Shown here: piece after piece, positions 1-12,299 of the stretch
Numbering within the stretch: position 1 is the stretch's first letter
How the letters are laid out: each line of letters starts with the position of its first letter
Origin: Gliomastix tumulicola
Lineage: Eukaryota > Ascomycota > Sordariomycetes > Hypocreales > Bionectriaceae
Assembly: GCA_001599755.1 (NCBI GenBank)
Contig: BCHX01000008.1
Location: 2,914,001 to 2,978,000, forward strand
Reading direction: 5' to 3'
Length of the DNA: 64,000 nt
The notes under the pieces: generated by a model
Told to the model about the DNA's origin: nothing
What the model saw: only the letters and a program-made list of their open reading frames with translations
Database searches by the model: none
Made by a program: the position numbers and the translations under genes

Positions 1-1696
1 GCCATGATTAAAGGAGTGTATGGGCGGTCGGCTAGAGGGTTGGGTATATCGAGGGCTGCGAGTACAGCGCAGAGCGCATCTTTCTTGCCAGGGAGAGCAG
101 GGCACGAGACCTATCGCATGGCGGCGCGGAAGTCGGTCGAGGCTGTCGAGGATGCTGGAAGTTCGTCGCACGAGGTTGGTTCGTCTCGAAGGGGCGCGGT
201 GTCAGGGGCGCGGTGTCACAGGCTCGGCAGAAGGCTCCTGAGAAACAGAGACAGCTGGAAGAAGAGAAGAGCAGCTTCTTTAAAGGGGGCAGCCAGAGGA
301 GAGGAGCGCGATGACGCCGTTCGAATGGCGATGGTGACGGGAAGGACGGCGAGTCAACTTTTTTAAGGGTTCAGGAAGTTTAACCTTCTGGGGCTTGCGG
401 ACATGGATTATGGGGGGAAGGGACAAGCAGCCTGGTCGGGAGGTACCTCATTTCTGGTGGTGCTTGCATTGTGGCACGTGTATCTCTGGTCGATGGTGCA
501 GGTACCGGATCCAGATGGGCCACCAGGGGCCGGGCCTGAGCTTCTCAGTAATTCTATTCCGCGGGCAGCGTCTCTTGGCTGCTTGGGTGGTTGATTGGCT
601 GTAAGTAAGCCTGGAGTTGATGACGACTGAATGAGGGCTGATGTCCTGGGGGCAGCTAAGGTATGCGCCTAGATGCTCAGCGGTCAACATTGCTGCAGTC
701 AGTCAGTCACCTCTGGTGACATGCCGCCAGCTGTGACAGCGACAATCCGGGGGAAGCTTCCAGGGGGTGGGCCCTGCTCGTTGCTGGTCCAGGCAGTTGG
801 GTCTTCCTTATCGCGCGAAGCTTCATGTGATTCTGGAATATTGGAGGAAGAATTGGCTGGCGATCTTGCACTGAATTGGGGCCACGGAGAAGCGCCAGAG
901 CCGAAGTAACAAAATCGGATCAACATGGAAAGAGAGTACACTGGACGGCAACTGCTGAAAACTGCACCTTCCGTGAACTGCCCAAATGAGTGCTCACGGC
1001 GGCCTCCACGGCCAAGATCAAGCGCACCAGCTCACCAGCACGAGAAGGAGGAAAGAGTGAATGCTCCAAACAAAATGCAAATCACGAGCGGCCGAAATTC
1101 ACACAATACACCAATGGACTCGTCCAATAGATCGTCTGCTAAGAATAGCACTTTGTCTCGCCCTCAGCTGAAGCTCTCTCGCACCTGAATAATGCTGTCG
1201 GCAGAGGAGTGGCCCGTGCGCCGATCACGGCGAGCCACAGGTACATTCAATCCCACCAGAACAATAGCAGCCAACCATGTACCCGGCCGTACCTTGCATG
1301 CCCCTTGCATGCTGCCAATCTTAGCAAGGGCAGAGGGAAACGACGCAAGAAACAAAAGAGCTGCCGAAACAAAGGACTCGACTTCGACTCCGGCCAGATC
1401 ATATCACCGGCAGAAACATAATTCCTTCCCACAGCTCTTCCGCCCGTCTGCATCTTCATCCCCGGTTCCTCACCAAGGCCAGAGAGCGCAATAGCGACAC
1501 AGCAGGATCCCGACTACTCCCCGTTATACCAAGTTGACCCACCCAAAACCTCAGAGCTCAGCTTCCCGCCACTCAAATCAGCCCGACGAAACATCCAGTC
1601 TTTTTCTCGCGACACGCGCCATCACCACCTCTTCCGAACCGCAGAAAAACGCGCCCGTATACAACAATCACAAGCGCGCGAAACATCACAAGCACC
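1..1696. other. Intergenic, with the 5' leader of the THO1-like gene
   Basis: No convincing gene is visible. Open frames here are short (the longest is 120 codons), lack recognisable motifs and overlap on both strands. The last 250 bases or so before the ATG at 1697 are C/A-rich, which is typical of a fungal promoter and 5' UTR. The start codon sits in a favourable fungal context (CACC before ATGG). Confidence 0.6.
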
Positions 1697-2577
1697 ATGG
1701 CCGAGTACTCGTCGCTAAAGGTGCCCGAGCTGAAGAAGCTCCTGGCCGAGAAGGGTCTGTCGCAGACAGGAAACAAGGCCGACCTGATTGCGCGACTCAC
1801 CGAGGACGACAACAAAAACGGCGTTGCGCCCGCGCCCGCGCCCGCGCCCGCCGCCGCCGCCGCCGAGGAGGCTCCCAAGCCTGCTGCTCCCGCTCCGGAG
1901 GCTGCCCCTGTCGCCAAAGGTACGACTTTCTACTCTCCCTGAGCGCGATTTGGACGACCGCTGACAGTTTCGCAGAGACAAAGGAGGATGAGATCAACTA
2001 CACCGACGACGAGGACGACTCCGGAAAGCCCGCTAAGCCGGTCGCCGCAGCAGCCGAGACAGAGGACGCGCCCGCACCCGCGCCGGCCGCCGACGCTCCT
2101 GCAACCACAGAAGACGCTCCCGCCGCTGAGCCCGCCGCCGACGCGCCTCCCCCGACCAACTTCGCCATCGGCCTCGCCTCGACCGCCGCCGACGAGGAGG
2201 CCAAGAAGCGCGCCGAACGCGCCAAGCGCTTCGGCATCGAGGAGGACGACGACGCCAAGAAGCGCGCCGACCGTGCCGCGCGCTTCGGCCTGGACGAGAA
2301 GGAGCTCGCGTCCGGGCTCGACTCGGCGCTGCCCGAGCGCCCGCTGAAGCGCGGCCGCGGACGGGGCGGCGAGGAGGCTGCTGCTGCCAGTGGCCGGCCG
2401 AACAAGCGGCAGAGCCAGGACCGCCGGGGTGCCGGGCGGCGGAGAGGCGGCGGGCGGGATAACAACCGGGGGCCGGCGAGGACTGAGGGAGGAGGCCCAA
2501 AGAAGGGGTCCGGTATTCTGAATGATCCTGCTGAGAAGGCCAAGGCGGAGAAGAGAGCTGCGCGATTCGCCTCTTGA
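1697..2577 (+). CDS. SAP-domain mRNP export protein, THO1/SARNP (CIP29) type
   Basis: Two exons, 1697-1919 and 1976-2577, give 274 residues. The 56-nt intron has GTACGA at its donor, a CTGAC branch site and CGCAG at its end. Residues about 3-35 form a SAP helix-turn-helix (SLKVPELKKLLAEKGL, then NKADLIARL), which binds nucleic acid. A low-complexity Ala/Pro/acidic region follows. The C-terminal half carries three copies of a basic motif: KKRAERAKRFG, KKRADRAARFG and a terminal KAEKRAARFAS, with an Arg/Gly-rich stretch between the second and third. This is the Tho1/MOS11 C-terminal arrangement. In yeast Tho1 and human SARNP such proteins bind nascent RNA and the DEAD-box helicase Sub2/UAP56 in co-transcriptional mRNP assembly and export in the nucleus. 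The length fits the family, and the assignment rests on the SAP domain plus the RFG repeats. Confidence 0.88.
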
Positions 2578-3799
2578 AAAGGGGGTTGGCTTCGTCCAAG
2601 TTGGGAACTCTCGCAGACACCTCTTTCTCCCTATCTCATCTTTATTTCTCCTTTTTTTTTTCTCTCGTTTCTTGAATTTGGACCGACATCCGTGCCAGCT
2701 CGCGCCGTTATATGGGATGAAAGGACAGATGATATCAGAAGTGCTTAGGGCTTGGTAGTTCAGGGTCTCCAGGGAAAGCGCAAAGACAAAAAACAATATG
2801 TACACACATAACGGAACTTAGGCACTAGTAGCGAGACGAAAAGAGGTAAACGGCGTTTGCGGGCTATAAATTGACGAGGTTTGCTACTGGAACTTGAATT
2901 CGCTGGCTGAGCAGGATGTTGGTCTGTTCTGTGTTTTGGTACACTTCGCCCTCACTCGCAGCACACAAGCGTACTTCACCTAGTGACAGTAGGCCAAAGG
3001 CCCTATTGCCTGAGCTCTCAGCAGGCTCATAATATTTACGACATGGGGACCTTCTTTGCAGAGGTGAAGTTTGGGATATTCGAGCATGGCCCGAGATACA
3101 GGGTAACTGGGAGCCTTACACGACAGTCTCCCGTCTCGTTATCACAACCCAAGTATATGTGCTTAGTGGTTCATGATGTTAGAGATCGAATGTAGTAAAG
3201 GAGAAAGTCTATGTGCTACATGTTTTTTGCTTGGACGCCTTTAAGGCAGGCAAGTTATATGAGACAGGCTAGGACAAAGGCGCAACGTACCTTGACACTT
3301 TTACCTGGAGAATCATCACTCGGTAAGCGGCACGACTGCACTGTAGCAAGTGTCGTAGAATTGGCTTGGGGAGTTAGGATGGAGGCTCTTCACCCCATAC
3401 GTCGTAGCTGAGATACTTGTCGACGTAGCTAGTGCAGATTCGGTCGATAGGATTTCCAGTCTACTTGAACAGCCCGAGGCCAAAGTGGACAGACAAATCG
3501 TGTAACAGTTCCCTTCACTAGGACAGACTGATGCTAAGGACCTATGGGCAACACTGACTAAAATACGGTGTTTATGGTATGTTACTATCACGAAGTGCTG
3601 TTTATATATTTAGCGCCGATAGTCTGAACGGCGTTGAATATATATAGGGAGCACTCGTAGACCAATGACGAAGGAGACTGCTGGTCTTAGACTCACCGCC
3701 CGGGAAACACGCCTCCTTCCCGCAGCTGGCAGGCGCGGCGCAGCGAGGGATGAAGACCTGGTGCAGTGGCACCCTGCCTGCGGCTGATACAGGCCCGAC
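2578..3799. other. Intergenic, no gene seen
   Basis: This holds the presumed 3' UTR of the THO1-like gene (a T-rich tract at about 2650-2680) and then sequence with frequent stops in all frames. No motif, repeat or RNA gene was recognised. Confidence 0.55.
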
Positions 3800-3819
3800 G
3801 GCCATCGTAAGTTGATCAG

Positions 3820-4562
3820 GTGAAGCTTATGCTATGGGAGAAGTCTTTAGATCTCCCCTGGACGGTGCTGCATACGGCAGAGTTCGATATCGAGTATGGG
3901 TGTGTTGTTGGAAAAGCTTTGCCAATATTTATAAGGGCGATGATGGGCTTTCAAGGGGCCATAAATATGGTTTTCGACGTAATGACACATGACTACCATC
4001 TGCGGCAAACACTTCCTGGAGAGCCTCCAATTGTACGTCTGGGAAATATCGATTAAGATAAAGATGAGACCATGGAATTAAAACAGCACATTTTCGCAAG
4101 GACTGACTATGAATATTTAGGCTTCTCCCAAGGGCGACAGTTACAGCACTGGAAAGGGCGCAGATCGTCCTCAAAGGCGTGCAGTACGGATCGAGCTGCA
4201 GGGCTCGGTCCCGAACAGCAAGGAGTCCAAAACCTTCCTGGATGCCCTCTATGACGACACCGGGGCCGGGGACATATGGAGCAGCGACGCTGAGCCCACG
4301 GTCTCCGAAGCCAGACCTGACTCGCTGGCTGCTGTTGTTGTTGGCAAGTATGTGGAGCTTGGCAACGGCGAGCAACCCAGCAAGTAGCCAGTCCTGGTCT
4401 ATATCAATAGGCCGATGCTTCAGCAACTGGTCACCTCTATCATCAGCTATGTCGACATCAAGGCGCAGGCACATTCAGTCCTTCAATGACGCCAAGGAGC
4501 GGACAACGACCATGTCCGACTTCACCGATGAGGCAGTCCAATATCAAGATGCTCGTCGCTAA
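3820..4562 (+). pseudogene. Possible eroded coding remnant, family unknown
   Basis: Stretches of coherent, protein-like translation occur on the + strand but cannot be joined into one frame. The frame from 3820 runs 78 codons and includes LPWTVLHTAEFDIEYG. A second runs from 4121, just after an acceptor-like ATTTAG, to a TAG at 4388; it includes SKTFLDALYDDTGAGDIW and AAVVVGKYVELGNGEQPSK. A third (PVLVYINRPMLQQLVTSI) continues in the same frame beyond that stop. A fourth (FNDAKERTTTMSDFTDEA) is shifted. Interrupting stops and frameshifts suggest a decayed gene. The minus strand also has a 181-codon frame at 3929-4474, so chance reading is not excluded. No family is recognised. Confidence 0.25.
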
Positions 4563-7034
4563 TGTGTCGAAGGGAAGAAAAAAAAAGTGGCAAAGCAAAG
4601 AAATGGGAAATGGTGTCCGGACGTGTTGCTACTGCTGACCGTCGTGCCTCATGAATTGTTTATTTTGATGTTAGTGTGACATCCCTGGCAAGTCATTCTC
4701 GAGCCAGTCGTGCCCTTCATGGAACATTTCCCTCACTGCCAGAAAAAGATTCCTGTTCGGCATTATAAGAGTATTTGTGGCCAGGGAGAGCCTAATCTAT
4801 CTAAGTCTCGTGGATGGTGTGCATTCTGTCTATGGTCCAGGGTATCAACTCAGCAGGCAATGTGGAAGAAAAGGGATGATCGGATTCGCTATGGAGCGAT
4901 GATGATGAGGGAAGAAGGGCCGGCCACCCAAATTTGGGTGGCCGGTGTTGCATTCCACAGGCAACAGACATTCGGTTCGCATCCGCCATGACGATCGAAA
5001 TGTGTTGCACGATGAGGGTAGGATAGGGTAATGTTATATTATTCTCCACGGAGTGGTGTGGGTTGCGCCTCGCCCCTCGGTAGGTTGTGCTAAGTATGTA
5101 GTGACCAGGGTGGTTTGCTTCCCCAGAGGAATGCTTGTGATCCCTGATCTGCTTGGCGACCTTGTGACTATAAGCCCCCCCCGTCGAAGCCCTCATCGCC
5201 AGCCGCGCCGATGAGCACACCTTGCAAGCCTGAGACGAGTCGTGGCCGCCACGTCTCAGACGCGCCAGGCTGATGGTGGCTCCGTTGTCTGCTGCCGTAT
5301 AAGAGCTCGTTCGCGCGCGTGTTGGTGATCTTTCTCGCCCAGGCCAACAACACGATGGGTCAACTTCGCCTCACCACGGGGAAAGCCACAGGCCGACGAA
5401 TTGAAATCGTGCCGCTATACCCCTAGGATGCCTGTGATCGAGATAGGCTGTAGGCTGTCTTGATGCCCTGCTAACCGCTCTTTCTATGATGGGCTTCCCC
5501 GCGCGTGAAAAGCAAAGGGAAACAGACCAGCAGTCGAGAGGCTGGAGGAGGCGGGAAAACGTATATAGGGAGGGGAAGCGTGAGATATCAAGGGCCAAGA
5601 GGATGGCACCGACAACATTGTCGGCATCTTCTTGCTGCCACATGCAACCGAAGATTTACCAAGACATAGGGGCTGCTGCGGCCTAGCGCCGGCGAGCTGC
5701 CCCCGTGAAAGACGAAAATAAGACTGGTAGATTCCATTGTGAGGGAGAATTTGAGACAGCGACCCGGTCGGAATCATTCCCGGGGTCCAAGGGCCATTCG
5801 ACAGACTCATTCATAGTAGCAACTGGGAGCATGGGGTCGGACGACAGCGCAAGACAGGCTGGAGATATTCTACCAACGCTCTCCGCGGTGGGACTAACCA
5901 TTAAGGCCGAGGTGGCAGAAGAACTCCCTAAAGGGCATGTTTCCCTCGGCCGGGATGAAGACGCGGTTGAGTCGATGACGTGGATCGGCTAGTATGGTAT
6001 GCCTACCGCTTGGAGGATGCTCAGGTCCTTGCTGCCTAGGGACGTCCTAGACACACGACTGATCTCGGCGGCTGCATCTTTACCGGTGCGACGGAGCTGG
6101 AGCTCAAAGTGCAGCGGGGTGCCGTTTCAGTCGAGGCCATGGCCATCAAGAGCAATCAGGCAGAAAATAGACGAGCACTAATACAGGGGAGGGTCCTATT
6201 AGTACTCTACAGACCAGTTAATCACATGTAGAGACACAAGGTGGCAAAGGGGGAAGAGGAACTCATATCCCACAGGACCTGCTCTATAGAAGACGCTAGA
6301 ATGTCTCTAGGCTTAGGCAGGAGGGTCGGGAAACTTACACTATCCTTCTAATCCATTCACCGGTTCCCAAACAGGTCGTCAGAGCAGATCCAATTCACCA
6401 CAGTATCGCAGTAAGAGTGTGTGCGAGCAGAGGAGAGACACACTAAGCGGCCGTATCATAATCATAACTCCTTTGAGCCTTATAAATATATCTATCGGAG
6501 GAAAAGAGTACTGCTGAGGTGACCTTCTTCTGCATAGCCTTGTAGAAGATCAAAATTATCTTACCAATATCCTAAAATTTCACCTTATTAACGGGTAGGC
6601 GGTCAAATTGCCGACCTTGAAGGTTGCTGTATGGTGTCACCCACGTAGGAGTACCCCAAAGTTCGTCAAGCCGTTTGGTCTCGCTAAGCCGCCGTCTCCT
6701 GGTTCTATCGGAATACGCTTCGAGATAGACGAGAGCTAAATCGGTAAAGCTAAGGATACGACGTATTAAGAAGCATGGTAGACACGGACCCTGCGACATT
6801 ACTTCAATATTACAAGGCTCCCATTTTCGTGAGCTTCGAGTAAATGATGGGGTTCCTAGGCCCCTGGATCGTAAAAGAGACTTGTGCCCCAGAGGCATAG
6901 TACCTCGTCGCTTGGTCTGGCTTCCGAACCCGATGCTGTAGGAGGTCTGCAGACTGTGCTGGCTTCTGTGCACCTGATTGCCAAGGATCAAAGCTGCAGA
7001 AACGAATCTCCATGGACACCATCCAGCTGCGGCC
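4563..7034. other. Gene-poor stretch
   Basis: No supportable gene. Two weak open stretches are present: 5705-5992 (95 codons, initiated by GTG rather than ATG) and 6040-6231 (63 codons between stops, containing GATELELKVQRGAVSVEAM). Neither has an ATG-led exon or a known motif. The interval also holds a 26-nt perfect palindrome, listed separately. From about 6180 to 6600 the sequence is more AT-rich than its surroundings. Confidence 0.45.
4920..4945. repeat. 26-nt perfect palindrome
   Basis: The left arm CCGGCCACCCAAA is followed at once by its exact reverse complement TTTGGGTGGCCGG, with no loop. A perfect 13+13 palindrome could be a dimeric protein-binding site or a cruciform-forming element. 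It lies in non-coding DNA between 4562 and 7034 and no neighbouring gene explains it. Confidence 0.85.
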
Positions 7035-7037
7035 TAG

Positions 7038-7202
7038 CAGCTAGAGTCATGGAACACAGAGGCCGCGTGGGATGATGCCTTCCGTCGGCACTGGTCAGGA
7101 ATCAAGAAATATCGGACAGGACACCGGGCTCGAGTCCGAGACGTAGAAGCCCATCTCGTCACCTGGAATCTTGAATGTTCAGCAGACAACAAGGAGGTTC
7201 AA
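7038..7202 (+). pseudogene. Exon-like coding relic, family unknown
   Basis: After an acceptor-like CCTAG, an open frame of 54 codons runs to a TAA at 7200-7202. Its composition is very protein-like: it includes WNTEAAWDDAFRRHWSGIKK and VEAHLVTWNLECSADNKE. No upstream ATG-led exon joins it convincingly. The frame just before it in another phase (about 6884-7040) reads LASEPDAVGGLQTVLASVHL and could be a neighbouring exon. I read this as the end of a decayed or unrecognised multi-exon gene. The family is unknown. Confidence 0.28.
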
Positions 7203-10200
7203 TAACGTTGTGATGCTGGGCAAGCACCCAATTTCGCAACACACGGAGGATGCGCCTGGTCGGGTTTAGTCTGAGGCTCTAGAGGCGAGCTGAAGAAGAC
7301 TAGAGAGATGATCGGTCCAAGGATAATAGCGACGGTCAAGCCTAGGCCGTGTGATGAGGCTAGACAAGCGAGTCTCATGATAAGCAGGCAGTCCTTCGTG
7401 GCGATATCACCCGTCAATATCACGGCCTCGTCTTCGGCCGGCCTAGAGTAAGCAAGGATCCCCCGGAGTGACAAAGAGGGCCCGGTCTCGGGCATTGTTC
7501 TCATGTAAGAGATGTTAGTCGTGCATACTATCATGATTCCCGTGGTCTCCGTGACGGACCGTCTAGTGTCCGTGTTGTGGCCGAAGGACTGAGGCTAGGC
7601 CGAGGCCGTCGTGGTTGAGGGGACGACGGCGCTTAATCGAGGCACGACACTGGCGGAACTTGATGTGATTTGCCTAGAGGCGGCCGCGCCTCACCAAACC
7701 CCATTTTTTCCTTCGGTCGTCTTTCCATATGTCTTGTTGATTAGTCAAAGCTGATGACTTGATACAGACTTTGAGACAAGAGACGCATGACATTTTATGG
7801 AGGGGCAGAGATAACCGCGGCGCTTCGCACCCAGTAAGGCCTTTTGAAAAACGACTGAGGAAGGGGGAGAAGCCTGCAAAAGTTCACAGACATCAGCTGA
7901 GACAGGACGCCTAGCTCACAACGTGCCCAGCGATCGTATTCCTGTTGGATGAAGCGAAATTGACGACCAAGAAGCAGGAGCCAAACAGGCACGAGAAGAC
8001 GGCCGGTGAGCTCATCACGACCCATGCTTCGGCCTCACGTGCGGCATATGCTGCGACCAGTCGAGGAGACCAGTGGCCTGGAGGTCATAGCCAAGATATG
8101 AGCACGCACTCGACTAGCCCATGGCGCAGGATGTTGGTCCATGTCCCTTGACGATGGTAGGTGAACACTTGACCCTACGCGCTAATCCCGCACTTAGAAC
8201 CGAGCTGGAGAGGCCAGATAAGGATCAGGACGATGAGTGACTGGCTCGTGTTGGTTTGGGACCAACATCGATAAGGGAGGGCTGGTGGCTCAACTGGTGT
8301 TGGCCTGCGACCCCAGCTGCTTCCTGTGACAGTTATAGAGAAGCTCCTACTCCCATGGTCTCGCTTTCCAAAACACGTGAGTGGTTCTTGATGTGGGAAT
8401 GGCATGAGTAGCAGCGGGACCGTGAGGGCATCTTGGGTTGTTTGCCATTGCCATTCGTCGTCAGCAACCCGTCGCCAGCTTGGGAGGTTTGAGGCGGGAA
8501 CCAATGAGGTTGCGAAGATCCCCTGTCCAGAGTTGGAGCCACTCGGTGGATGAAGAATTGGTGGCTGTCATTGGCCGGCGCTCAAGACCTAAGGAAGCCG
8601 GTATGGATCTGCGTTTGAGAGGAGGGTGTGCACGTTTATCGATATCCTCACCGGCAGTCGCAAAAGCGAAGTAACAGAGAGACAGAAAGAGGAGGAGGGA
8701 GAGAGTGAACCAGAAGGGACTGAAAGTCACTGAGCCCGCCGGAAGCGATGCGTTGTCCTGGTGCTCCAGAAGGATGATTCAGATCAGCCCTGCCAGCTTC
8801 GCCTTTCCTGGAGTAAGTACCGGTACTTCGATCGGGTACCAGAGTGACTTTGCAGGGGCCGTCGGCGCTCACCGTGAGTGAGGCTTGAACGTGAGAAACT
8901 TGTGTGAAAATCGGGACGCCACAGGGAAATTCCAGCCACGAGGCACCTGCCACGTCACTAGCCTCACCCACGACCAAGTGTGGCGGAGTAGCTTGGCCCT
9001 CACCCACCGAAGGGGCCACACACCGCTGACGTCCCTCGCCCAGGGAAAATGCCGTCTGTCCTGGTTTATTTTTAAAAAGCCTCGGTCTTGATATGCATGA
9101 TGCATTCACTAGTTGCTTATCGGTTTGTCCTAGTTTGCAGATGCACATCATTGTCCAGCTGAGCCGGGGTCAGAGCCTGTGGCTGACGTGTTGGCGACAC
9201 TGACCGATCTTTGTCGGTCTGGCGTTCAGTAAACAGAACCCGCGCGGCAGAGCACGTTCACCTCCTATCAGGAAGCTGACTTTGCTTTGTGTCGCTTCCA
9301 TCGTTTGGGCTGCCGTGCCCCTTCGGCCCTTCTAGACGTGGTCCGTCCTCTCGCAACTCCGGTTCGGATGGATAGGGAGAGGAGGGGTGAGTCTGTGCAG
9401 AGTGAGCTCTGTCAACCCTGAGTGGATGGACGCTTTCCCCACGCCTCACCCGAGACATGTCCAGGGTTGGGATTGGCGGAAATCCAGCGATGGAGGGCGA
9501 ATCATGTTGCCTAGCCTCTGGAGCGTCCCTCTAGCGCATCTGATTTATGGCGAATCAGATGTCAGAAAAGTGAGACAGGCATGAACGATATTGGCCGCGT
9601 AGGTATAATGGCTGCTCCCCGGGAATCGTTCTTGGTCCTGCGACGGTCTCTGCAAGGCAGCGAAATGAAATGAAGACAAAAGTCCGGATGTCCTGGAGAC
9701 AGAAAAGGCAGCATCGATGACGCAACGAAGCGACGGGGAACATTCGAATATGCAGACTCAAGGAGGCAGGCGCGTCCTCCGAAACCTTACAGGTGTGTCT
9801 TGCCTCACTTCCGATGGCAATGCGATCGACGCGAACCGGGTGTGCTATAGGCACTGTATACTTGGTAAAGCATATGAAAGTATTAGCTTCAGCTTGTACC
9901 TATAATGGGAGGAACGCGAGATTCAAACGGAGCAGAAGCGGAGTCTGCCACCAGAGGAAGGCACCCCGGAGGCTCTTTCCAAATGCAACAGATGGAAGGG
10001 ATGGAAACATCCAAACATCCTGGCCGGCCTCTTCCTCTGCATCCCAATAATGTCGGGTCCTTGCCTGCTGATCCGCCGGCATATCGCGGTCATTTCCTTT
10101 AATCTATCGAATCATACTGGACCGCAGAAGCAAGTTTTCTGGATGACAGCGTTCCTAACAAGCCAACAAATGTGGCGATGCTCGCAGCACGCGCAAGCAC

Positions 10201-11900
10201 TCGCTCTGGGCAAATGGTGGGGTTGGCTGCCGATCCTTGAAGGCAGACAAGGATGCGTGCTGCAAAATCAGAGACAGGCATCAAAATCACCCAGATTAGC
10301 CTGTCGGAACCTGCTAAACTGAGACATGCTGCTCTCAAGCTTAGACATGCATGCATTGACGTGCGCCTATCAGCAGACCGACAAGCATCGAATGTCCTCG
10401 GCCAGTGGCCACGCGCGCAACGGGCCTGGCTCGTGGGGTCGCGACGTTGCCCTCGTGGGCGCGCGCACATGCATTTGCATTGGACGAGGGAGCGACGGTC
10501 GCATTGCCTTGCATGCAGCTGCGACGCGCATTGAGCCGTGGTACTCATCTCCCGGCCAGCAGTCTCGATGCTGGAATACGAAGCATCCATCTGTACGCGC
10601 ATATTAATTCTGCAAGGGGCGTGCCATTCTCATATGAATCTGCGACGCTCTTGCAGCTGCGGGTGTGGGAGGGGCGACCTCAGCGAGGGCCGTAACGCCG
10701 GTGTCCGTCGACGGCTCGAGCCTAGGATGGTCCACTGAGCAGAACAATGGGATGGCTATCGTGACCAGGCAGACAATGGAATCGCTTGAGGGGTATCTAC
10801 TTAGGAGAGCTAAAACGACTGTCGACAAACGGCGACCATCGTTTGCTTGGCCATCCAGATGCGACTTCGGCCCTCCCCCTGTCTCCTGGGAAGACGCGAC
10901 CGCACATCAGCTCCAGCGCCGCTCCAAGGCTCGGTGCCCAATCGCTGCAGTCCGTTGGACAGAGGGATGCTGCTCGTTGCAAGGATGCCCGCTCCTTAGG
11001 AGCAGCAATCAACGCCGCAGTGTGAACGACGTTGTTGGTCACTAAAAAATCACTGGTACGAAGCCTCCGTGGGTCTTTTCCCACAAAGATGACTCAATTG
11101 GCGGCTGGCCTCCCAGTGACGACCCAATCGTCAGTCCTGCATCGGCGACTCCAGAAAGCCCAGGCCTACTGGGAGTGAGGATGGGCCCCCCAACTGCGGA
11201 TCTGTGTCCTGCAGTTGGACTATCAGGGATCTTTGAGGCGCTGCCACACTGACTAAACACAGGCGCGAGAATTTTGCCCATGGTCCGTTGTACCCGTACT
11301 TGTGCGGATGACCAGAGGTACCTGCCAGACCTCGACAGGCAGACACCATGTTTCTGGTTAAAGGGTCAGAATGCCCAGCGGAGGGGAAGAGACGGAGAGA
11401 TCTCGAGACATTTGTACTTCTTGTCGAGCTTCGATACGACGCACACAGACACGTCCAGACACGTCCACACGTTCACAGACCAGGTTCCCTCAGCTCCTGC
11501 ACGGGGATTCTTGCCTCTTGCCCTCTACGGCCAGCCCTCATCTAACAACCCCTACTCTGTATGTACGTCCGTCACCTCGCCCTTGCGTGCATCACATCAG
11601 CCGTCTCTCCCCCCAGTTGGCTACCCCCTGGCCCGGCGCCAAATCCCAAGATGTTAGACGCGGGCTTTGGTCACGTCCCACCCTCCATCACCCGAAGCCA
11701 GCTCCAGCTTGGTTAGGCTGTGTGGCGATAGCTCCCTTCAACAACAGTGGAGCGGGCTTTAGGTCCTTTCTTCCCGCATGCCCAGTCCAGTGCTGCCCAC
11801 ACCCCTCTGCAGCCCATGGATGGTGGTGTTGGATTTGAGGCCTGCTGGGATGTTTTAACACCCTGACCTCTCGCTCATATACCATTTCGGATCCTCTCTT
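7203..11900. other. Gene-poor stretch
   Basis: About 4.7 kb without a supportable gene. A minus-strand frame at 7199-7534 contains a hydrophobic stretch (GLGLTVAIILGPIISLVFF) but has no partner exons. A minus-strand frame at 8461-8730 looks like a signal peptide but begins with GTG and has no ATG. Other frames of up to 167 codons (for example 8648-9151 and 10099-10602, minus) overlap frames on the other strand and carry no motif. The last 600 bases become C/T-rich, as expected of the promoter of the following gene. Confidence 0.5.
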
Positions 11901-11953
11901 CCTCTCGTCTTCTCCTCTGCTGTCCAGTTTCTCTGTTTTTGGGCATTTGCTTT

Positions 11954-11960
11954 TATATAA
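11954..11960 (+). promoter_or_regulatory. TATA-like element of the methyltransferase-domain gene
   Basis: TATATAA lies about 345 bases upstream of the start codon and 100 bases upstream of a probable 5'-UTR intron donor. It follows a CT-rich run (about 11890-11945) of the kind that often precedes fungal transcription starts. The assignment is inferred from position only. Confidence 0.35.
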
Positions 11961-12060
11961 TTCTTACTGGCGCAGTCTCGACTAATACGCTCGCTCTTCA
12001 TATTCAGATTTGTGATCCCAGACTTTCGGTTCCATCCACCCCGTCTCGCGAAACATCTTT

Positions 12061-12200
12061 GTAAGTGGATTTCTCGACTGTCTCCCCTGCTACAATCTGC
12101 CCTCGAGCCGCCTATGAACGACTGGCACACAACACTTCGTCTCATTATCATCCGTTCATACTTTTCATCATCGGACAATAAAGGACTGACTTGATCCAAG
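12061..12200 (+). other. Probable 5'-UTR intron
   Basis: GTAAGT at 12061 is a strong donor. A CTGAC branch site at 12186-12190 is followed nine bases later by an AAG acceptor at 12200. The 140-nt segment lies wholly upstream of the first usable ATG (12300), so removing it would shorten the leader without changing the protein. RNA evidence would be needed to confirm it. Confidence 0.4.
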
Positions 12201-12299
12201 AGTGTCTTGACCCTTCGGATCTTGCACTGGGCGGAGTATGGATTGGTAGGGAAAAGGAGGCATGCTTGGGTCACATCTATTGGAGTCAGTCGGATCATC

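Noticed and set aside
1930..2805. 291-codon minus-strand frame over the THO1-like gene
   Set aside because: Leu/Arg/Gly-rich shadow of the Ala/acidic coding strand. No motif.
3929..4474. 181-codon minus-strand frame
   Set aside because: It has no recognisable motif. The opposite strand reads equally well, so the strand cannot be decided; kept only as a possible remnant on the plus strand.
6040..6231. 63-codon open stretch with GATELELKVQRGAVSVEAM
   Set aside because: Too short, no start or splice context, and no family recognised. Noted only as part of the gene-poor interval.
8461..8730. Minus-strand frame resembling a secreted protein with a signal peptide
   Set aside because: The frame begins with GTG, has no ATG up to the preceding stop, and no upstream exon joins it. 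The hydrophobic run comes from a GA-rich tract on the other strand.
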